Assembly (NCBI GenBank): GCA_020443945.1
Contig: JAIZWN010000795.1
Coordinates: forward strand, 1 to 14,813
DNA: 14,813 nt
Source of the DNA: Candidatus Thiosymbion ectosymbiont of Robbea hypermnestra
Lineage (GTDB): Bacteria > Pseudomonadota > Gammaproteobacteria > Chromatiales > Chromatiaceae
Direction: 5' to 3'
The notes under the pieces were generated by a model that did not search any database, had not been told where the DNA came from, and saw nothing but the letters and a program-made list of their open reading frames with translations. The position numbers and the translations under genes are program-made. Positions within the stretch are counted from its first letter, which is position 1. Every line of letters begins with the position of its first letter. Of the stretch, positions 6,313 to 11,330 are shown piece by piece.

Positions 6313-6747
6313 CGGAAACGAATAGGAACCAAGATAGCTGTTCAAACCTCCCGCTGTTCTGCCGTCCCTGGACGACGGCAGATCCCGGGGTCCCACCCGG
6401 AATGACGGTGAGGTGCCGGATCGCGGGTCTTCACGGACCCGGTACCGCGTTGGGTTCCGAGAATTTTTCTCTCAAGTCCTACCTGACGCGGAATTCATCG
6501 CAAAATACGGCAATCTCACCCCACCGCTTCCGGGAAAAACGAATACTTTCACAATCTCTGGAGCGTGGGAACGAGCTGATAATAGAGTTGTTCCCTTTGT
6601 AACATTCTTTAAAATCAGTATGTTATGAGGACCATTTGACGTCTAACCCTTTGTTTTCTGGTCAACGACCACCGTGTCGGCCTCATATTCCAACATAATC
6701 GATTGGTTTTTAAAGACTCGCATTGGAAACAACTCTAGAGAAAGAAT
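6303..6747. other. Gene-free stretch with palindromes upstream of ATPase
   Basis: Short open frames (6309-6602, 6413-6628) have no family features and no ribosome-binding site. The stretch contains a perfect 9-bp hairpin, TCTGCCGTC (6358-6366) with GACGGCAGA (6374-6382), and CGGGTC (6424-6429) with GACCCG (6436-6441). The CCCGGAATGACGG-type context between them has a REP-like look. From about 6620 the DNA becomes AT-rich and probably holds the promoter of the ATPase gene; I could not fix -35/-10 boxes. Confidence 0.55.
6358..6441. repeat. REP-like paired hairpins
   Basis: Two stem-loops 41 nt apart: a 9-bp perfect stem with a 7-nt loop at 6358-6382 and a 6-bp perfect stem with a 6-nt loop at 6424-6441, both G/C-rich within an AT-rich region. 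Paired palindromes in this layout resemble REP/BIME elements. No RAYT transposase is present nearby. Confidence 0.5.
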
Positions 6748-7896
6748 ATGCGCATTGAAAGGTTTTCTTGCACCAGTAAGGCGACAGGCTGGAATTTGAA
6801 GCCTGTGGTTTTCGGTCGGCTCACACTCCTTGTCGGCGCGTCCGGAGTCGGCAAGACCCGAATACTCAGGTCAATATTGGATGTCAAGAGAATAGCAAGA
6901 GGAAGTGCGTTGAATGGCGCCAAATGGAATGTGGAATTTACGACAACGAACAACAATAGGTATTGCTGGAGAGGAGAGTTCGAAGACAAAGGGTTTTTAC
7001 CCGGCAATATATATATTGTTGATAGCGAAGAAAAGGAAAAACCAAAAATAGAGCAGGAAGTCGTCACGATAAATGGTTCTCTCGTCGTTGAGAGAACCAG
7101 GGATGAGATATACCTCAACGGGAAAAAAACCGTGAGGCTTTCGCAGAATGAAAGTATTATTTCTCTGCTGAAAGAGGAAGAGCAGATAAAAGAGGCCTAT
7201 AAAGAATTCGACAAGGTTGTTTTCGATGATAACACAGCAGATAGGCTATCCCTTGAAAAATTTACAGTTGACAGCGAGATCGATAAAAAGTTGGAACGAT
7301 ACGAGACGATAGAGGAAATTCGCGATGCCGATGAAGATATAAAGTCTAAACTTTATTTCGCTTATAGGAATCAAAAACCGGCATTTCATAAGATCGCCGA
7401 GTCTTTTATCGATGTATTTCCCTATGTCGAGGAGGTGAAAATAGAGCCCCTGACAAGCACTGAAAAAAGGGCAGTACGGTTTCTAACACAAATGCCCCTC
7501 ATTCAGTTGAAGGAGAAGGGGGTAAAGAACTGGATAGATGAAACCCAGTTATCTTCCGGGATGTACAGAACCCTTGTGCATATTGCCCAGCTACATTTAT
7601 GTTCCGACTCCACCCTGATACTGATCGATGAGTTTGAAAATAGTTTAGGTATCAATTGTATCGACGAGCTGACCAATAGTATCGCGTCCGCAAAACGCAA
7701 CCTGCAATTCATAATAACCAGTCATCATCCATATATCATCAATAACATAGGTCATGTTCATTGGCAGGTTATCGCCAGGAAGGCAGAAACTGTCATATCA
7801 CGCAACGCTGAAGATTTCAACTTCGATAAGTCAAAACACAAGGCGTTCACGCAACTAATCAATTTGGAAATTTATTCCGAGGGCGTGGAGTCATGA
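6748..7896 (+). CDS. ABC/AAA-type ATPase of an ATPase-TOPRIM pair
   Basis: 382 aa. It is an ATPase of the ABC-like OLD/SMC superfamily (AAA_15/AAA_21 type). The Walker A motif is GASGVGKT (30-37), the signature-like LSSGMYRTL starts at residue 268, Walker B is LILIDEFENS with Asp294-Glu295, and the switch histidine is in FIITSHHP (His326/327). The insert between Walker A and the signature is short (about 230 residues, partly charged helix), too short for a Rad50/SMC-type coiled coil. An AGAGAAAG sequence precedes the ATG by a few bases. The stop overlaps the next start (ATGA), so the partner is translationally coupled. The gene is clearly AT-richer than the rnf genes, which points to horizontal acquisition. 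The architecture (ATPase plus separate TOPRIM-like protein) parallels PARIS (AriA-AriB), AbiL/RloAB and OLD-type defence systems. Exact family membership and a defence role are inference. Confidence 0.85.
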   Translation: MRIERFSCTSKATGWNLKPVVFGRLTLLVGASGVGKTRILRSILDVKRIARGSALNGAKWNVEFTTTNNNRYCWRGEFEDKGFLPGNIYIVDSEEKEKPKIEQEVVTINGSLVVERTRDEIYLNGKKTVRLSQNESIISLLKEEEQIKEAYKEFDKVVFDDNTADRLSLEKFTVDSEIDKKLERYETIEEIRDADEDIKSKLYFAYRNQKPAFHKIAESFIDVFPYVEEVKIEPLTSTEKRAVRFLTQMPLIQLKEKGVKNWIDETQLSSGMYRTLVHIAQLHLCSDSTLILIDEFENSLGINCIDELTNSIASAKRNLQFIITSHHPYIINNIGHVHWQVIARKAETVISRNAEDFNFDKSKHKAFTQLINLEIYSEGVES

Positions 7897-8579
7897 ATGT
7901 CTATTTTCTGGTGGAAGGTAAAACCGAAGGAAAGGTCTATCCAAAATGGATTTCATATCTCGCTCCGACTTTAAAGCGAGTGGATTTCCCTGCCGATGTA
8001 CAAAATAACAACTACTATCTGATAAGTGGTGGCGGTTTTCCAAGTATACTTGACAATCACTTGGTCGATTCGGTTGCCGATATTCAAGCATCGGGAAGGT
8101 ACGATTATTTGGTTTTGGTGATCGATACCGATGCACTGAGCGCGGGGCAAAAGCGATTGGAAATCGATGAATTTTTACACTCTAAGAAAAAGAAACTAAA
8201 TATGCAGGGGTTCGAGTTTGTCGTAATACCACAGGTCGTATGCATGGAAACCTGGTTTCTCGGAAATCGAAAAATATACGCACGTAATCCTTCTTCTCAG
8301 GAGGTGGCGGAGTTTTCGAGATACTATGATGTTTCACAACTCGATCCGGAACAAATGCCTAAACCGCTCGATTTTGATGGAACTATTGGTGGTTACCATT
8401 ACCAATATCTCAAAGGTATGATGGCCGAAAAAAACATAAGGTACAGTAAATCCAATCCTAAAGAAGTGGGTAGACGATACTACATAAATGATCTGCAATC
8501 CAGGCTGGATGAAAGCGCAGGCTGTTTGCAAAGTATGGGACTATTGTTTGATTTTCTTTCAAAATTAGAAAGTGCATAA
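7893..8579 (+). CDS. TOPRIM-like protein, partner of the ATPase
   Basis: 228 aa. The N-terminus MNVYFLVEGKTEGK carries a TOPRIM-style acidic motif (Glu8 in VEGKTE), and DYLVLVIDTDAL (Asp78, Asp80) supplies the DxD. VVCMETWFLGN (Glu119-Trp121) resembles a third conserved motif seen in DUF4276/RloB-like TOPRIM proteins. TOPRIM domains bind divalent metal and, in OLD and PARIS-type systems, act as nucleases controlled by the ATPase. The frame overlaps the ATPase stop by 4 nt, so the products are made together, probably as a complex. No membrane segment or signal peptide is present. The C-terminal half (NPKEVGRRYYINDLQSRL and after) is not recognised. Family membership is uncertain; the metal-binding motif pattern is visible directly. 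Confidence 0.75.
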   Translation: MNVYFLVEGKTEGKVYPKWISYLAPTLKRVDFPADVQNNNYYLISGGGFPSILDNHLVDSVADIQASGRYDYLVLVIDTDALSAGQKRLEIDEFLHSKKKKLNMQGFEFVVIPQVVCMETWFLGNRKIYARNPSSQEVAEFSRYYDVSQLDPEQMPKPLDFDGTIGGYHYQYLKGMMAEKNIRYSKSNPKEVGRRYYINDLQSRLDESAGCLQSMGLLFDFLSKLESA

Positions 8580-8607
8580 CATTTGGGGGTCGTGTTCTGA
8601 TTTTGTT

Positions 8608-8627
8608 GTTTCCCAAGTAGAGGAAAC
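8608..8627 (+). terminator. Weak hairpin after the ATPase-TOPRIM cassette
   Basis: GTTTCC (8608-8613) and GGAAAC (8622-8627) pair perfectly around an 8-nt loop and are followed by CTTGTTT. It lies 29 nt after the TOPRIM stop, where a terminator is expected, but the stem is short and the T-run is broken. Confidence 0.25.
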
Positions 8628-8641
8628 CTTGTTTGAAAGCT

Positions 8642-8766
8642 CGCGTAGGGTGGGTAAGAGGCATACTCCGTGGCCGAGTTGGCCCCCGTGATTGGGCGCC
8701 TCGTCACCCGCCGTCAGGTGATGGTCGCCAGATGGCGGCCGTCCCTGGCCTTATCCGCCCTACGCG
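8642..8766. mobile_element. 125-bp MITE-like element, no transposase
   Basis: Terminal inverted repeats CGCGTAGGGTGGGTAAG (8642-8658) and CTTATCCGCCCTACGCG (8750-8766) agree at 15 of 17 positions. The interior has no meaningful frame. GTAGGGYGGRTAAG-type ends are those of short nonautonomous elements common in gammaproteobacteria (from memory). It sits 2 bp from the right copy of the 77-bp repeat, so an element boundary and a repeat boundary nearly coincide. Confidence 0.7.
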
Positions 8767-8775
8767 GGCTATTTA

Positions 8776-8834
8776 ATGAGCACAAAAGAAATTGCCACCA
8801 AAATTGTGAATCCATTCAAGAATTTCGACCTTTA
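8776..8834 (+). pseudogene. 3' fragment of the 79-aa gene
   Basis: Nineteen codons, MSTKEIATKIVNPFKNFDL then TAG, identical to the end of the 79-aa protein except for one Glu-to-Asp change. The frame just upstream is replaced by the MITE-like element, so this is a tail fragment without its 5' part. Confidence 0.75.
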
Positions 8835-8845
8835 GGGCACCTTGA
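8835..8845 (+). repeat. Gene-end motif GGGCACCTTGA, copy 3
   Basis: It directly follows the TAG of the tail fragment and continues AAAAGGTCCCC, matching the extended copy at 14639-14664 apart from the missing ATTCA. Confidence 0.55.
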
Positions 8846-8880
8846 AAAGGTCCCCATATCTGTGCATGAGGGTGCCAACC

Positions 8881-8990
8881 ATGGGTCAAGTGACGATTTA
8901 TCTGGAAGAAGGTATCGAGCGGAAAATGGTTGCCGCGGCAAAATCCGCTTGATTATCAAAGAGCAAAAGGAATGGGCAATGTTTCGAAGA
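8881..8990 (+). pseudogene. Relic of a small antitoxin-like gene
   Basis: The ATG at 8881 opens MGQVTIYLEEGIERKMVAAAK, which closely resembles the N-terminus of ribbon-helix-helix antitoxins (MGQVTIYLDDE... type). A TGA follows after 23 codons. In the next frame the sequence continues RLIIKEQKEWAMFRR, which resembles the C-terminal LI.KE...EW part of the same proteins. About 15 residues from the middle seem to be missing. It reads as an antitoxin gene broken by an internal deletion plus frameshift. No toxin gene follows. Confidence 0.6.
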
Positions 8991-9144
8991 GAAGGCCCAT
9001 GTGGGCGTCACACCGGGCATCGATTTCGGTCCCAATGGCGAAGGCTACCTGCGCTTTTCCTACGCCAACTCCCTGGAAAATATCAAAGAAGGACTGGATC
9101 GGCTGGAAAGCTATATCGCACAAATGACGGTGAGGTTTGCATGA
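8983..9144 (+). pseudogene. C-terminal fragment of a class I/II aminotransferase
   Basis: The frame ending at TGA 9142-9144 reads FEEKAHVGVTPGIDFGPNGE and continues with GYLRFSYANSLENIKEGLDRLESYI. This is the characteristic end of PLP-dependent class I/II aminotransferases (VTPG.DFG...G.GYLRFSYA...I.EGL.RL, with the substrate-carboxylate-binding Arg in the LRFSYA block). Everything before it, including the PLP lysine, is missing and the 5' side joins the antitoxin relic. The stop is 4 nt before the rnfG start, so a deletion probably brought rnfG next to this remnant. Confidence 0.75.
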
Positions 9145-9148
9145 TCCG

Positions 9149-9784
9149 ATGCGTAACAATCCTATCCTGATTGCCGGCTATATTCTCGGCGCCTTTGCCG
9201 TGGGCGGCGTCGGCCTGGTGGCCGTGACCCACGCGCTGACCTCCGAGCGGATCGCCGCCAACGAGCGGGCGGCCACCTTGCGCACCATGGCGGCCGTCCT
9301 TCCCGCCGGGCATTTGGACGAGGATCCGTTGCGGGATCCGATCGAGGTCGGTGCCCCGGACCTGTTGGGCGGCGCGACCACCCGCATTTACCGCCTCCGC
9401 CGGGACGGCGAGCCCCTGGCGCTGGTGCTGGATCCCGTCATCCCCAATGGCTATATGGGACCTATCAAGCTGCTGATCTCCGTCCTGGCGGACGGTACCC
9501 TGGGGGGGGTGCGGGTGCTCGCGCACAAGGAAACGCCCGGACTTGGCGATAAGATCGAGCTGGCCAAGTCGGATTGGATCCTGGGCTTTACCGGCAAGTC
9601 CCTGGGCAATCCGCCGGAGGGGGCCTGGAAGGTGAAGCGCGACGGCGGGGTATTCGATCAGTTCACGGGCGCCACCGTGACCCCGCGATCCATCGTCCAG
9701 GCGGTCAGAAATACCTTGCGCTTCGTCGGGGAACAGGGCGCGGCCTTGTATGACCGACCCGCGCGGACACCGGGAGAATCCTGA
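9149..9784 (+). CDS. rnfG: Rnf complex periplasmic flavoprotein subunit G
   Basis: 211 aa (E. coli RsxG about 206). One N-terminal membrane helix (about 5-28) anchors a periplasm-facing domain that carries covalent FMN. The flavinylation motif is FTGATVTP; the Thr expected to bind FMN is Thr176 (V. cholerae RnfG Thr175). The blocks GYMGPIKLLISVLADG and HKETPGLGDKIE are typical of the RnfG/NqrC family. The ATG at 9149 fits the family (MRNNPILIAGYILG); a TTG at 9137 would add four residues. A GGTGAGG sequence about 13 nt upstream is a possible but distant ribosome-binding site. The stop overlaps rnfE (TGATG). It is separated from rnfD by 3.3 kb, so it needs read-through or its own promoter. Confidence 0.95.
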   Translation: MRNNPILIAGYILGAFAVGGVGLVAVTHALTSERIAANERAATLRTMAAVLPAGHLDEDPLRDPIEVGAPDLLGGATTRIYRLRRDGEPLALVLDPVIPNGYMGPIKLLISVLADGTLGGVRVLAHKETPGLGDKIELAKSDWILGFTGKSLGNPPEGAWKVKRDGGVFDQFTGATVTPRSIVQAVRNTLRFVGEQGAALYDRPARTPGES

Positions 9785-10482
9785 TGGCCCCCGTATTATC
9801 TTCCTACCGGGCAATCGCCGGCGACGGCCTGTGGCGCAATAATCAGGCCCTGGTGGCCCTCCTGGGGCTGTGTCCACTGTTGGCCACTACTACCACGGCG
9901 ACCAACGGGCTCGGCATGGGCCTGGCGACGACTACGGTGCTGGTCCTATCCAACCTCACCATTTCCCTGGTTCGCAATCTGGTGCGTCCGGAGGTGCGAC
10001 TGCCGGTGTTTGTGCTGGTGATCGCCTCCGTCGTCACTGTCGTCGAGCTGGGGATGCAGGCCTATTTCCATGAGCTGCATAAGGTGTTGGGGCTTTTCAT
10101 CCCGCTGATCGTCACCAACTGCGCCATCATCGGCCGCGCCGAGGCCTTCGCCTCCCGACAGCCGCCGGACCGCGCCCTGGTGGACGGTTTGAGCATAGGC
10201 ATCGGCTTCACCCTGGTGCTCATGACCCTCGGGGGTCTGCGCGAGCTCGCCGGGCAAGGCACCCTCTTCCACCAGGCCCATCTGCTGCTGGGCGAGGCCG
10301 CGCGGGGATTCGGCCTGGGCCTGGGGCCGGACTTCCGCGGCGCCCTGGTCGCCATCCTGCCCCCGGGGGCCTTTATCGGACTGGGGTTGCTGATCGCTCT
10401 GAAGAAGGGTATCGACACCCGCCTGGCCCGGCGTCGGGCCACCCCCGTGCGAATACTGCCTCCGAGAACGATTCACGAATGA
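9784..10482 (+). CDS. rnfE: Rnf complex membrane subunit E
   Basis: 232 aa (E. coli RsxE 231). It is an integral membrane subunit homologous to RnfA in inverted topology. NNQALVALLGLCPLLATTTTA (Cys30) and IPLIVTNCAIIGRAEAFA (Cys113) give the two cysteines that complete the intramembrane [2Fe-2S] site with RnfA Cys26 and Cys114. The C-terminal GLGPDFRGALVAILPPGAFIG is typical. The start overlaps the rnfG stop by one base, so the genes are coupled. It is the last rnf gene; the nth or rnfH genes that often follow are absent, and a convergent Uma2 gene begins 20 bp later. Confidence 0.96.
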   Translation: MAPVLSSYRAIAGDGLWRNNQALVALLGLCPLLATTTTATNGLGMGLATTTVLVLSNLTISLVRNLVRPEVRLPVFVLVIASVVTVVELGMQAYFHELHKVLGLFIPLIVTNCAIIGRAEAFASRQPPDRALVDGLSIGIGFTLVLMTLGGLRELAGQGTLFHQAHLLLGEAARGFGLGLGPDFRGALVAILPPGAFIGLGLLIALKKGIDTRLARRRATPVRILPPRTIHE

Positions 10483-10498
10483 TCCGACGGCAGGATCA
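10480..10498. terminator. Possible weak hairpin between rnfE and Uma2 gene
   Basis: TGATCC and GGATCA (10480-10485 and 10493-10498) pair around a 7-nt loop at the point where the two convergent genes meet. The stem is short and no T-run follows, so termination here is uncertain. Confidence 0.2.
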
Positions 10499-10502
10499 GA
10501 CG

Positions 10503-11081
10503 TCAGGCAGGCATCCACAGACTGCCCAGATCGATAGGCACTGCCTCGAAGGGTGGTATGGCGGCCTGGACGGTATCGGCATAGCGGCCGATTTCCAGCC
10601 ATTTCCCGGCATCCAACCGGTAGGCCTCCAATATGTGCTTGGTTGGATCGATCAACCAGATATACGACACACCATAGTGCGCATACAGAGGCATCTTAAC
10701 TTCTCGGTCGGTGCTCCGAGTGGATGGTGAAAGGATTTCGCAGATCCAATCAGGCACTATCTCGATTTGATGGCCTATTGGGAGCTTCGGCGTATGTTTA
10801 CGTCGCCAGCCGGCCAGGTCCGGCACAAAAACCTCAATCTCCGGCACGAAGTGAATCTCCGGTTCATTGATGATCCACCACCCTCCAGGACCTCCGAGCC
10901 CGTCATGAAAGGGATTGAATAATTTGCCGCCTAACGCGGAATAGGTGTATCCATGCGGCATGGCAGGTCGTGACTGTGCATAAAGTTGCCCGTTCAGAAT
11001 TTCTCCGATGAAAATATCGGGCAGATTTTCCAGGTGTTGGTAGAGCATTGGTGGTTTGGTTCTGGTTTGCTGTATGGTCAT
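10503..11081 (-). CDS. Uma2-family (DUF820) PD-(D/E)XK-like protein
   Basis: 192 aa, typical length for the Uma2 family. These proteins have a restriction-endonuclease-like fold and are abundant, often in many copies, in cyanobacteria and sulfur bacteria; their biological role is unsettled. Visible motifs are WWIINEPEIHF (Glu74), FVPDLAGWRR (Asp88), PDWICEILSPSTR (Glu115) and K129 in KMPLYAHYGVSYIWLIDP, which make up the expected metal-binding and catalytic pattern. A GGGAGGATCCCC ribosome-binding region precedes the ATG at 11081. It lies alone on the minus strand, convergent with rnfE. The frame is intact. Confidence 0.9.
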   Translation of the reverse strand: MTIQQTRTKPPMLYQHLENLPDIFIGEILNGQLYAQSRPAMPHGYTYSALGGKLFNPFHDGLGGPGGWWIINEPEIHFVPEIEVFVPDLAGWRRKHTPKLPIGHQIEIVPDWICEILSPSTRSTDREVKMPLYAHYGVSYIWLIDPTKHILEAYRLDAGKWLEIGRYADTVQAAIPPFEAVPIDLGSLWMPA

Positions 11082-11099
11082 GGGGATCCTCCCATGGAA

Positions 11100-11117
11100 G
11101 GGCGCCTTGAAAAATTC
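11100..11117 (+). repeat. Gene-end motif GGGCGCCTTGAAAAATTC, copy 4
   Basis: Full-length copy, 18 nt upstream of the Uma2 start codon (on the opposite strand), so here it does not follow a recognised gene. It matches 14639-14656 exactly over 18 bases. Confidence 0.6.
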
Positions 11118-11148
11118 TAAGAGACTGCCTTTTTAGACAGCCTCTAAG
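11117..11148. repeat. Imperfect inverted repeat with IS-end-like arm
   Basis: CTAAGAGACTGCCT pairs imperfectly (11 of 14) with AGACAGCCTCTAAG around TTTT. The right arm TTTTAGACAGCCTCT (11131-11145) is the exact reverse complement of 2742-2756. It may be two insertion-sequence ends lying together after loss of the interior. The following 11149-11330 shows nothing I can name. Confidence 0.5.
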
Positions 11149-11330
11149 ACACCACCCGTCTGGGCACTGTTACCGCATCGTCGATCGTACGCAAGATTAC
11201 ATCTGGAAGTTTCCATGAACGGCGTCGAGGCACAGAGCCGTGAGCGACGCCGGGCGACGGATCGAGGTCGAGGGTGTCGAACGCCGTGAAGCACTCGCAA
11301 CGGATGCGTGACAGCGCCACGGGAACCCCT

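Larger units (their letters stand above)
8769..8845 (+). repeat. 77-bp direct repeat, right copy
   Basis: It is the right partner of 6236-6312 with one mismatch. Unlike the left copy it continues into the full motif, GGGCACCTTGAAAAGGTCCCC, which also appears in extended form at 14639. This suggests that the right junction is the older sequence and the left one was cut at the motif. Confidence 0.92.

Noticed and set aside
6309..6628. Two short frames (97 and 71 aa) upstream of the ATPase
   Set aside because: They cross REP-like palindromes and overlap each other; there is no ribosome-binding site and no recognisable domain.
8776..8834. Independent 19-aa small protein
   Set aside because: It is identical to the tail of the 79-aa protein and lacks a ribosome-binding site, so it is better read as a duplicated gene end.
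8670..9170. 166-aa frame before rnfG
   Set aside because: It runs through a MITE-like element, a repeat and two gene relics in mixed frames. Only the RLIIKEQKEW part looks like former coding sequence.
10479..10730. 83-aa plus-strand frame after rnfE
   Set aside because: It is antisense to the Uma2 gene, which has all its motifs on the minus strand.
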